DNA from: Spirochaetales bacterium
GTDB lineage: Bacteria > Spirochaetota > Spirochaetia > ARS1246
Assembly: GCA_018644745.1 (NCBI GenBank)
Contig: JABGPX010000694.1
Location: forward strand, 1 to 8,443
DNA length: 8,443 nucleotides
Direction of reading: 5' to 3'
The notes below the pieces were generated by a model that saw nothing but the letters and a program-made list of their open reading frames with translations, was not told the DNA's origin and did no database searches. The position numbers and the translations under genes were made by a program. Shown here piece by piece: positions 1-5,750 of this stretch (position 1 is the first letter of the stretch; the number at the start of each line of letters is the position of its first letter).

Positions 1-876
1 ATTGTCGGAGAGACCGCAATTTCCGATGTAGATAAGAGGGATCTTGCCAAAATGATGGTTGGCCGAGAAGTGGTTTTCAATTTCGAGAAAGAGCAGCTCC
101 CAGCCGGAGAGCCGGTATTGGAAATAAACTCGGTCAGCATCAAAAACGACAGGGGAATTGCCTCGGTTCGGGACATGAGCTTCATCGTGCGCTGTAACGA
201 GATATTCGCCGTCGCAGGTGTATCGGGCAACGGGCAGCAGGAGCTTGTTGAGGCAATTACCGGACTCCGCAAAATTGAAACCGGTTCAATCAGTGTGTAT
301 AAAACTGAGATATCAAATCACAGCGCCCGGGCGGCAAATAATATGGGTATCACCCATGTGCCGGAGGAACGCATTAAGTTCGGTATATCTCCCAACCTTT
401 TTCTTTACGACAATGCGGTGCTCAAACACCATCATCAATCGCCTTACTCAAATCTGTTATTTCTAGATTACAAGGAAATAAAAGATCACGCGGAGAATCT
501 TGTTAGGGATTTTAGGATTGACGCCCCGTCGGTGAACACTGTGGTTAAAAATCTGTCAGGCGGGAACATTCAGAAACTCATTCTCGGACGCGAGATTTCA
601 AGCAAGCACGCCCTTTTAGTGGCCGCCCATCCAACCTACGGACTGGACGTTGGAGCAACCGAGTTTATCAGAAATCATCTGCTGGAGCGGCGGAAAAAAG
701 GCGGCGCGGTTCTTCTTGTCTCGGAGGATCTGGAAGAAGTATACGAGCTCGCGGATAGAATCGCGGTGGTATTCGAAGGGGAAATAATGGGAATCGTCGA
801 ACCGGCTTCGGCAAAAATAGAAGATATCGGTCTGATGATGGCAGGCTCTCTTAGGCTTGAAGGAGCTGTCGAATGA
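1..876 (+). CDS. Nucleoside/sugar-type ABC importer, double ATPase subunit (C-terminal part, 5' truncated by window)
   Basis: Cytoplasmic ATPase that drives an ABC importer of the BMP/CUT2-like nucleoside class (B. subtilis NupO, T. pallidum PnrC). The frame is open from base 1, so the 291 visible residues are the end of a protein that normally has about 500 residues and two fused nucleotide-binding domains. Visible are the inter-domain linker ending in L-A-K-M-M-V-G-R-E-V, then the second domain: a degenerate Walker A (GVSGNGQQEL, visible residues 73-82) in place of GxxGxGKST, the signature LSGGNIQK (185-192), a Walker B/D-loop region ending GLDVGA (214-219), and the switch segment SEDLEE (241-246) that replaces the usual His. 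These departures are normal for the second domain of this family. The usual AQPTRGLDVGA reads AHPTYGLDVGA here, a minor change. An ATG at 52 exists but lies inside the linker, so it is not the start. The stop overlaps the next gene in ATGA. Substrate is inferred. Confidence 0.93.
   Translation: MVGETAISDVDKRDLAKMMVGREVVFNFEKEQLPAGEPVLEINSVSIKNDRGIASVRDMSFIVRCNEIFAVAGVSGNGQQELVEAITGLRKIETGSISVYKTEISNHSARAANNMGITHVPEERIKFGISPNLFLYDNAVLKHHHQSPYSNLLFLDYKEIKDHAENLVRDFRIDAPSVNTVVKNLSGGNIQKLILGREISSKHALLVAAHPTYGLDVGATEFIRNHLLERRKKGGAVLLVSEDLEEVYELADRIAVVFEGEIMGIVEPASAKIEDIGLMMAGSLRLEGAVE
860..865 (+). promoter_or_regulatory. Ribosome binding site of first permease gene
   Basis: AAGGAG lies 7 bases before the ATG at 873, inside the end of the ATPase gene. 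It supports the start that overlaps the ATPase stop codon and indicates coupled translation. Confidence 0.7.
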
Positions 877-1982
877 AAATACGCATACAAAGTTTACGTC
901 GACAGACTATCACCCCAGGTTTTACATTAGTCTCCGTGCTGGCCTCTCTGCTTGCGGGATTTTTCGCCGTAAGCATCATTTTCATCGCAAAGGGCGTAAA
1001 TCCCTTCTATGCACTATATAAGATATTTGCAGGCTCCTTCGGAAGCTTCTACGGATTCAAAGAAACTGTCACAAAAGCGATTCCTCTCATATTGATGGGC
1101 ACCGGACTGGTGCTCGCTTTCAAAGGTAAATTCTGGAATATCGGCGCTGAAGGCCAGCTGCTCATGGGCGCTACCTTCGCCACATGGATTGCCCTGAATG
1201 TCGGTCCGCAGGTTCCTGGCTACGTCGCGGTTCCGCTCATGTTTCTCGCCGGATTTATAGGCGGTGCGATCCTTGGAGCGATCCCGGCTATTTTGAAGGT
1301 AAAATTCGGGACTAATGAAGTAATCTCCACGCTTATGCTCAACTATGTAGCGGCTGAAATCGTACAGCTTCTTGTTGTCGGCCCTTGGAAAGGCGAAACC
1401 CAGTTTGGTTTTCCATATACAGACGACTTTCCGGATTCATCGGTTCTCGGGCTTTTACCCGGCTCTCGGATCCACACAGCAACCCTTGTTGTTGCTCTAG
1501 CCACAGCAGCGATACTTTTTATCATTATATATCGAACCCGATTCGGATACGAAGTCCGGGTTATCGGAGATAATCCAGACGCGGCACGCTACGCGGGAAT
1601 AAGCTTTTTTAAAACCCTAGTAATTACCATGGTTATCAGCGGAGGCATCGCCGGCATGGCCGGAGTCGGAGAGGTGGCGGGAATACACCATCATCTCAGC
1701 TATCCGTATACCATATCCGCCGGATATGGTTTTACGGCCATTATCGTTGCATGGCTCGCAAGGCTGAATCCGCTGCTCGCCATAGTGTCGGGTCTGTTTT
1801 TCGCCGGGATAATGGTTGGAGGAGACGCGATCCAGATATCTTTGAATCTTCCGGCCGCCACGGTTGAGGTTTTCAACGGTGTAATACTCTTTTTTCTCAT
1901 TATGGGAGAATATTTCCTGAATCACAAAGTCCGCATTGTCATACATCGCACAAATCGACTTACCGCCGGGGAGGACTCCTGA
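873..1982 (+). CDS. ABC importer permease, nucleoside/simple-sugar class (first permease, NupP/PnrD type)
   Basis: Inner-membrane permease of the BPD_transp_2 family (COG4603-like) that forms half of the transport channel. The 369 residues are highly hydrophobic, with a first membrane segment at about residues 18-40 and several more to about 350. Family landmarks are FWNIGAEGQLLMGA (87-100), FGTNEVISTLMLNY (145-158) and, in the C-terminal half, the run GYGFTAIIVAWLARLNPL, which corresponds to the region contacting the ATPase. Length is normal for the family. The ATG overlaps the ATPase stop (ATGA) and has a good ribosome site; its own TGA overlaps the ATG of the second permease by one base. 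The order ATPase, long permease, short permease matches the nucleoside importers NupOPQ and PnrCDE. The specific substrate cannot be read from the sequence. Confidence 0.95.
   Translation: MKIRIQSLRRQTITPGFTLVSVLASLLAGFFAVSIIFIAKGVNPFYALYKIFAGSFGSFYGFKETVTKAIPLILMGTGLVLAFKGKFWNIGAEGQLLMGATFATWIALNVGPQVPGYVAVPLMFLAGFIGGAILGAIPAILKVKFGTNEVISTLMLNYVAAEIVQLLVVGPWKGETQFGFPYTDDFPDSSVLGLLPGSRIHTATLVVALATAAILFIIIYRTRFGYEVRVIGDNPDAARYAGISFFKTLVITMVISGGIAGMAGVGEVAGIHHHLSYPYTISAGYGFTAIIVAWLARLNPLLAIVSGLFFAGIMVGGDAIQISLNLPAATVEVFNGVILFFLIMGEYFLNHKVRIVIHRTNRLTAGEDS
1968..1974 (+). promoter_or_regulatory. Ribosome binding site of second permease gene
   Basis: GGGGAGG lies 7 bases before the ATG at 1982 and within the last codons of the preceding permease. 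It supports a start that overlaps the upstream TGA by one base. Confidence 0.7.
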
Positions 1983-2908
1983 TGGACGCCGGTATACTTA
2001 TTTCTGTACTTCAACGCACGATAATAATGGGCACACCGCTTTTGATTGCTACAATAGGCGAGGTAATCGCTGAGCGGTCCGGCATTCTCAATCTTGGCGT
2101 GGAAGGCATGATGGCAATGGGTGCCGTTAGCGCATTTATTGCCACACTCAGCACCGGGAATCCATGGATCGGTATGATAGTCGGAATATTGGTCGGCGCC
2201 GCCGCGGCACTGCTTCATGCGATTGTTACAGTTTCGCTGCAGGCAAATCAGGTGGTATCAGGACTCGCCCTGACGATGCTCGGCCTGGGAGCGAGCGGCC
2301 TGTGGGGAAAACCCTACATCGGAACACCTCTTACGGTTAAGATGGACGCTTTTCGTGTCCCTCTACTCGGTAAAATTCCTATCATCGGCGATATCTTCTT
2401 CTATCAAGATGCGTTTTTCTTCCTCGCGGTGTTTCTCGGGATTGCCGCGTGGTTTATGCTCAAACATACCCGCTGGGGGGTATACATCCGCTCAGTCGGC
2501 GAGAATCCAAAAGCGTCTGAAAGCCAGGGCATAAATGTTTCTATTGTTCGCTACATATGCGTCGTAATCGGCGGCGGTTTCGCCGGTATGGCAGGGGCAA
2601 ACCTTTCAATATCCTATAGCAAGTCGTGGATTGAAGGGATGACAGCGGGGAGAGGATGGATAGTGATCGGATTAACTATTTTTGCCCTGTGGCGCCCGCC
2701 CCGTGCATTCTTTGGGGCTTTTCTTTTCGGCGGAATTTTCGTTCTCCAATATCTACTGCAGCCGCTGGGGATTCCCCCAAATCTGCTAGGCATGATGCCC
2801 TACCTGGCTACACTTGTTGTCCTGGTATTTAACGGTATCGGCAAAGGGAAAAGACGGATGGCAGCTCCCGCAGCGCTAGGGGAACCATACAGACGCGGGG
2901 AAAGGTAG
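1982..2908 (+). CDS. ABC importer permease, nucleoside/simple-sugar class (second permease, NupQ/PnrE type)
   Basis: Second inner-membrane permease of the importer (BPD_transp_2, COG1079-like), expected to pair with the preceding permease. The 308 residues show the hallmark ERSGILNLGVEGMMAMGA (31-48) near the N-terminus, a central QANQVVSGLALTMLGLG block, and a C-terminal GRGWIVIGLTIFALWRPPRA segment that matches the GxGxxAIAxxxxGxxxP ATPase-contact region of relatives. Size is normal. Translation is probably coupled to the upstream gene through TGATG. It is the last gene of the transporter operon on this strand; only 5 bases separate its TAG from the stop of the convergent phosphoribosyltransferase gene, so there is no room for a stem-loop terminator between them and transcripts must overlap or stop inside the neighbour. 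Confidence 0.95.
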   Translation: MDAGILISVLQRTIIMGTPLLIATIGEVIAERSGILNLGVEGMMAMGAVSAFIATLSTGNPWIGMIVGILVGAAAALLHAIVTVSLQANQVVSGLALTMLGLGASGLWGKPYIGTPLTVKMDAFRVPLLGKIPIIGDIFFYQDAFFFLAVFLGIAAWFMLKHTRWGVYIRSVGENPKASESQGINVSIVRYICVVIGGGFAGMAGANLSISYSKSWIEGMTAGRGWIVIGLTIFALWRPPRAFFGAFLFGGIFVLQYLLQPLGIPPNLLGMMPYLATLVVLVFNGIGKGKRRMAAPAALGEPYRRGER

Positions 2909-2913
2909 CAATT

Positions 2914-3429
2914 TCAGCTGATCGCATACCTGTCGTGGGACTCAATATCATCGGCATCCCAGGGATATACAATCCATCGATCGGAATGCTGCTCGCCGCA
3001 AAAGTAGCGCGTAATTTCTGCAGGTATAACACCCCGTTTTTCTTTCATCTTATTGTGAAGAACAGCAACGGCAATTTCTTCCGGATTGTGACGCAGCAAT
3101 TCGCGAAGGCAGTACTCAAGGGTAATACGGCTGTCATCAACTTCATCAACAAGCAATACTTTCTTCCCGGTTAATTTTTTCTCAACTTCATCAATCCACT
3201 GTATCTTCCTGGGAGATTCCATCGGCACGTTATTTTCATCGTAATATTTTATTCCCACGGTGAGAATCGGCTTATTCATAAATGTCTTGAGAATTCGCGC
3301 AGGAATATAACCACCGGTACCGATGGCCACAATGACATCGGGATCGTATCCGGAGTCCAGGATCTCTCGGGCCAGTTTTTTTACGGTTTTATGAATCGTA
3401 TTATATGGGATGTACAGTTTCTCTGACAT
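2914..3429 (-). CDS. Purine phosphoribosyltransferase, Xpt1-like (hypoxanthine/xanthine/guanine type)
   Basis: Type I phosphoribosyltransferase of 171 residues that probably joins a purine base to PRPP to give a nucleotide in the cytoplasm. The PRPP-binding loop is VLLVDEVDDSRITL (91-104), preceded by beta-strand and loop IVAIGTGGYIPAR (33-45). The DEVDDSR form, instead of the usual DDxxDTG, together with the C-terminal WIVYPWDADDIESHD (152-166), resembles yeast Xpt1 and its bacterial and archaeal relatives, rather than classic Hpt or Apt. The ATG at 3429 has GGAGGA 7 bases upstream. It lies 86 bases downstream of an unknown gene on the same strand, and ends 5 bases from the end of the importer operon. 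Exact base preference is inferred; xanthine, hypoxanthine and guanine are all possible. Confidence 0.88.
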   Translation of the reverse strand: MSEKLYIPYNTIHKTVKKLAREILDSGYDPDVIVAIGTGGYIPARILKTFMNKPILTVGIKYYDENNVPMESPRKIQWIDEVEKKLTGKKVLLVDEVDDSRITLEYCLRELLRHNPEEIAVAVLHNKMKEKRGVIPAEITRYFCGEQHSDRWIVYPWDADDIESHDRYAIS

Positions 3430-3436
3430 TGGAGAT

Positions 3437-3442
3437 TCCTCC
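3437..3442 (-). promoter_or_regulatory. Ribosome binding site of phosphoribosyltransferase gene
   Basis: On the minus strand GGAGGA stands 7 bases before the ATG at 3429. This fixes the start of the phosphoribosyltransferase. Confidence 0.7.
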
Positions 3443-3459
3443 GGATGAATGTGTAGATA

Positions 3460-3476
3460 ATGAATACCTCATTCAT
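3460..3476. promoter_or_regulatory. Short inverted repeat upstream of phosphoribosyltransferase gene (possible operator)
   Basis: ATGAAT, 5 bases, ATTCAT form a perfect 6-base inverted repeat in the 86-bp gap between the two minus-strand genes. A further ATGAAT occurs at 3445-3450. On the minus strand a TTGATA-like element lies 15 bases before TATGAA, whose bases come from the repeat, so a weak promoter overlapped by the repeat is possible. The arms are short and AT-rich and chance occurrence is a real alternative. Confidence 0.3.
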
Positions 3477-3515
3477 AGCAGATATCCGGCATTATCAAAA
3501 GCGGTAACATGATTT

Positions 3516-4466
3516 CTACCAGCGATTCTCCTCGGCGATTTCTGCCAGTTCCTCTGTTATTTCCCGATCAAGGCAGCTTGCATCTCCCTTCGACAACTCC
3601 GATTTATACCAGATCTCATCCGGTCCCACAGTCTCCACGGATTCTGAACCGGTCAACGGGTTAAGCGATTCTCCGCGTTTAGCCATTGCGGCGATAAACG
3701 GTGACGGACCTGGGGCTCCTTCTGAATCTGGCAGATTTGAATAGAGCCCAAGTTTCAGCAGGAACTGCGGCACAACCGGAAACTTACCGACTAATGATAT
3801 ATGCACCTTTTCTACATCTTGGATGGTCAAAGCGGCGTCCCCGCTATCGTCGGAAGAACTGCGCAAGTGCAGTGTATTCCTGAGAAAAAGTGCTGTTTTC
3901 AGGCAGTGAGAAATTTCCCGAGTATTTAGCCGACCTTCGAGCGGCCCAATTACTCTGGCGGCGATTTGGCCGTGCCGTTCCGCACCCATTTGAACATACC
4001 GTTCAAGGAGATCACATCGCAAGACTTGGTATGGCCCCGCGAAAGATTTCCTTCCACTCAGGTGCTTCAAGGCCCTGAACTGGATATCGATCAGCTCAAC
4101 TGGTATCACCTCTGACAGTCTGTCTTTCTCCTTGAGTATTTCAATAAATCGGAAATCTATTTTGCGTATCTCATCGCTAATAATGGGGAAAAGCTGCCTG
4201 TTTGATCGCTCGAGAATACATCTGGTAGATATCGCATCCACAGTTTCCGGGGTTTGATTCTCAAATAAACCTTCCTTCCGAAGTAACGCGTGCCACTGCT
4301 CTCTATTTTTGGTTACAAAGTCCAGCACGGCTATTTCACGGTTAAGCACCGTTAGCCCTTCATGCTGAGGAGCCTCAAAAATTTTGCTGAGAAGTTCGTC
4401 CACCTTTGGGAATCGAGGTTCCCCGAGTTTCTCCATAATTCGCCGGATCTCATCGAATTTTGACAT
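3516..4466 (-). CDS. Hypothetical protein, 316 residues, no family recognised
   Basis: I do not recognise this protein. It is soluble in appearance, with no signal peptide and no membrane segment. Residues 1-200 are rich in charged, helix-favouring stretches (for example the segments around 98-120 and 150-172). A polar, probably flexible insert RSSSDDSGD lies at 202-210, a Pro/Gly-rich stretch at 245-257, and an acidic tail ending in ENRW. Cysteines at 83, 151, 188 and 298 are spaced without a zinc-motif pattern. The start chosen is the ATG at 4466: GGGAGGAG stands directly before it at normal spacing, while the longer frame would begin with a TTG at 4481 that has no ribosome site. A promoter is visible upstream (4498-4527). 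The gene is divergent from the oxidoreductase and lies 86 bases upstream of the phosphoribosyltransferase on the same strand, so the two may be cotranscribed. Confidence 0.8.
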   Translation of the reverse strand: MSKFDEIRRIMEKLGEPRFPKVDELLSKIFEAPQHEGLTVLNREIAVLDFVTKNREQWHALLRKEGLFENQTPETVDAISTRCILERSNRQLFPIISDEIRKIDFRFIEILKEKDRLSEVIPVELIDIQFRALKHLSGRKSFAGPYQVLRCDLLERYVQMGAERHGQIAARVIGPLEGRLNTREISHCLKTALFLRNTLHLRSSSDDSGDAALTIQDVEKVHISLVGKFPVVPQFLLKLGLYSNLPDSEGAPGPSPFIAAMAKRGESLNPLTGSESVETVGPDEIWYKSELSKGDASCLDREITEELAEIAEENRW

Positions 4467-4469
4467 GTG

Positions 4470-4477
4470 CTCCTCCC
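4470..4477 (-). promoter_or_regulatory. Ribosome binding site deciding the start of the unknown gene
   Basis: On the minus strand GGGAGGAG precedes the ATG at 4466 by 3 bases from its last G, with the core GGAGG 5 bases away. It favours this ATG over the TTG at 4481, which lies upstream of the ribosome site. Confidence 0.65.
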
Positions 4478-4497
4478 GCAAAACAGACCTTTCCGCA

Positions 4498-4527
4498 GTT
4501 ATATAATCGACATTTTCCAGCGGTCAC
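4498..4527 (-). promoter_or_regulatory. Predicted sigma-70 promoter of the unknown gene
   Basis: On the minus strand GTGACC (4522-4527, 4 of 6 matches to TTGACA) and TATAAC (4498-4503, 5 of 6 to TATAAT) are 18 bases apart. Transcription would start near 4491, giving a leader of about 25 bases with the strong ribosome site. The match was made by eye. Confidence 0.5.
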
Positions 4528-4532
4528 TGGAA
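4515..4532. promoter_or_regulatory. 18-bp inverted repeat in divergent region (candidate operator)
   Basis: TTCCAG, 6 bases, CTGGAA form a perfect 6-base inverted repeat. It covers the predicted -35 box of the minus-strand promoter and lies 47 bases before the -35 box of the plus-strand promoter. Size and placement fit the binding site of a dimeric repressor, but no regulator gene is in the window. Confidence 0.4.
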
Positions 4533-4578
4533 TTATCAACAAATAATACGGCTTAAAGTGCATCAAAAAAGCCAGCGA

Positions 4579-4614
4579 TTCACACCGGCGGAAAAAATCC
4601 TTATATTCTTTGCA
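4579..4614 (+). promoter_or_regulatory. Predicted sigma-70 promoter of oxidoreductase gene, start site on the ATG
   Basis: TTCACA (4579-4584, 5 of 6) and TATATT (4602-4607, 5 of 6) are separated by exactly 17 bases. The expected transcription start, 7 bases past the -10 box, is the A of the ATG at 4614. No purine-rich ribosome site lies just before that ATG; the bases there are pyrimidine-rich. A leaderless mRNA is the simplest reading. Confidence 0.55.
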
Positions 4615-5645
4615 TGAGTTCAGAAATAAGAGTAGGAATTATCGGCGCCGGAGCGAATACCAGATCGAGGCACATCCCCGGCTTACAGGCGATAGATGGA
4701 GTTGAAATAGCGGCTGTCGCTAACAGAAGCATCGAATCCGGCGAAAAGGCCGCGGCAGACTTCAATATTCCCCAAGCCATGGCGCATTGGAAAGAAATTA
4801 TAGCTTCTCCGGATATAAATGCGGTAGTAATCGGTACATGGCCGTATCTTCATTGCCCCATCGCCGTTGCAGCCCTTGAGGCCGGAAAGCATGTATTGTG
4901 CGAAGCAAGAATGGCAATGAACGCCGGTGAAGCCCGCGAAATGTACCGGGTGTCTCTCGAACACCCTGAACTTACAGCTCAAATTGTACCATCGCCTTTT
5001 ACGCTTGGAGTTGATGCGGCGCTACGTCGTCTCATCGCCGAAGGTTATCTCGGGCAAATTCTGTCGATTTCACTTCGGGGACAATCAACAGACTTTATCG
5101 ATTATGACCGAGTAGTACATTGGAGAGAGATACGAGAGTTCAGCGGAAATAACATACTCTCCCTTGGCATCTGGTATGAGGCGATAATGAGATGGGTAGG
5201 AAGATCGACTAAACTTATTGCGATGGGAAAGACGTTTCAGCCTTCCATTGGAAAGGGATCGACCTACATAATTACAGATATCCCGGACCATCTCGATGTT
5301 ACCGCCGAGATGGCCTGCGGAGCTCACATGCATATCCAGTTGAGTAATGTGACCGGCGTGGGCGGAACTACCGATGGGATGCTTTTCGGCAGCGATGGCA
5401 CAATTCGATTTACAGGCGGGCGGCTTTACGGCGCGCGCCGGGGTGACTCTGAGTTCAGCGAAATATCCATCCCGTCAGAGGAAATTGGCCGCTGGCGGGT
5501 CGAGGAAGAATTTGTCGGCGCGATACGAGGCACTGAAAGCGTTACACTTACCGACTTTGCGACTGGAGTTGCTTACATGGAATTTACCGATGCGGTAAAT
5601 CAAAGTCTGCAACAAGACTGTGCGGTTACGTTGCCCTCAATATAG
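4614..5645 (+). CDS. Gfo/Idh/MocA-family oxidoreductase with atypical active site
   Basis: Cytoplasmic 343-residue protein of the NAD(P)-dependent Gfo/Idh/MocA family, which usually acts on sugars, inositols or related polyols. The N-terminal Rossmann fold is intact: VGIIGAGANTRSRH at 7-20, then a strand ending in AVANRS, and GKHVLCEARMAMNAGEA at 91-107. The family motif EKP is EAR here (97-99), so the usual catalytic Lys is Ala. In the second signature, normally D-x-G-x-H-x-x-D, the sequence is SLGIWYEA (183-190), so the Asp, His and last Asp are Ser, Trp and Ala. Length is normal and the frame is intact, which argues against decay. It may belong to a subgroup with another substrate or chemistry, or may not be a dehydrogenase. 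The start ATG lacks a ribosome site but sits at the predicted transcription start. The gene stands alone on its strand, divergent from the unknown gene. Substrate unknown. Confidence 0.9.
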   Translation: MSSEIRVGIIGAGANTRSRHIPGLQAIDGVEIAAVANRSIESGEKAAADFNIPQAMAHWKEIIASPDINAVVIGTWPYLHCPIAVAALEAGKHVLCEARMAMNAGEAREMYRVSLEHPELTAQIVPSPFTLGVDAALRRLIAEGYLGQILSISLRGQSTDFIDYDRVVHWREIREFSGNNILSLGIWYEAIMRWVGRSTKLIAMGKTFQPSIGKGSTYIITDIPDHLDVTAEMACGAHMHIQLSNVTGVGGTTDGMLFGSDGTIRFTGGRLYGARRGDSEFSEISIPSEEIGRWRVEEEFVGAIRGTESVTLTDFATGVAYMEFTDAVNQSLQQDCAVTLPSI

Positions 5646-5652
5646 ATCGGCC

Positions 5653-5681
5653 TTGATTTCCACAGGCAGTATCAGTATAGT
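5653..5681 (+). promoter_or_regulatory. Predicted sigma-70 promoter of ABC-F gene
   Basis: TTGATT (5653-5658, 4 of 6) and TATAGT (5676-5681, 5 of 6) are 17 bases apart, just after the oxidoreductase stop codon. Transcription would start near 5688, giving a leader of about 63 bases. This suggests the ABC-F gene can be expressed independently of the oxidoreductase. Confidence 0.45.
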
Positions 5682-5700
5682 AGCCGGACTGATTACGGCT
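5682..5700 (+). other. Small hairpin between oxidoreductase and ABC-F genes
   Basis: AGCCG, 9 bases, CGGCT can form a 5-base stem. No T-run follows, so it is unlikely to be an intrinsic terminator. If the predicted start near 5688 is right, only half the hairpin would be in the ABC-F mRNA, so it may be incidental. Confidence 0.2.
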
Positions 5701-5738
5701 CTAGCAGCATACAATCGATAGATTCACGAAAGAGACAC

Positions 5739-5743
5739 AAAGG
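5739..5743 (+). promoter_or_regulatory. Ribosome binding site of ABC-F gene
   Basis: AAAGG lies 7 bases before the ATG at 5751. It supports this start, which also matches the N-terminus of YkpA/YbiT relatives. Confidence 0.55.
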
Positions 5744-5750
5744 TATTTTA

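Noticed and set aside
52..54. ATG at 52 as start of a single-domain ATPase
   Set aside because: The frame upstream encodes the family's inter-domain linker (IVGETAISDVDKRDLAK), so the gene begins outside the window.
1617..2218. Two overlapping open frames of about 100 codons on the minus strand opposite the permease genes
   Set aside because: They lie fully antisense to two clear permease genes, have unnatural compositions and resemble no family; they are by-products of codon use on the other strand.
4467..4481. TTG start at 4481 for the unknown gene, five codons longer
   Set aside because: The strong ribosome site GGGAGGAG lies downstream of this TTG and directly before the ATG at 4466, so the ATG is the start.
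4683..4982. Open frame of 99 codons on the minus strand inside the oxidoreductase gene
   Set aside because: It is antisense to the conserved Rossmann domain, shows no ribosome site logic and no recognisable motif.
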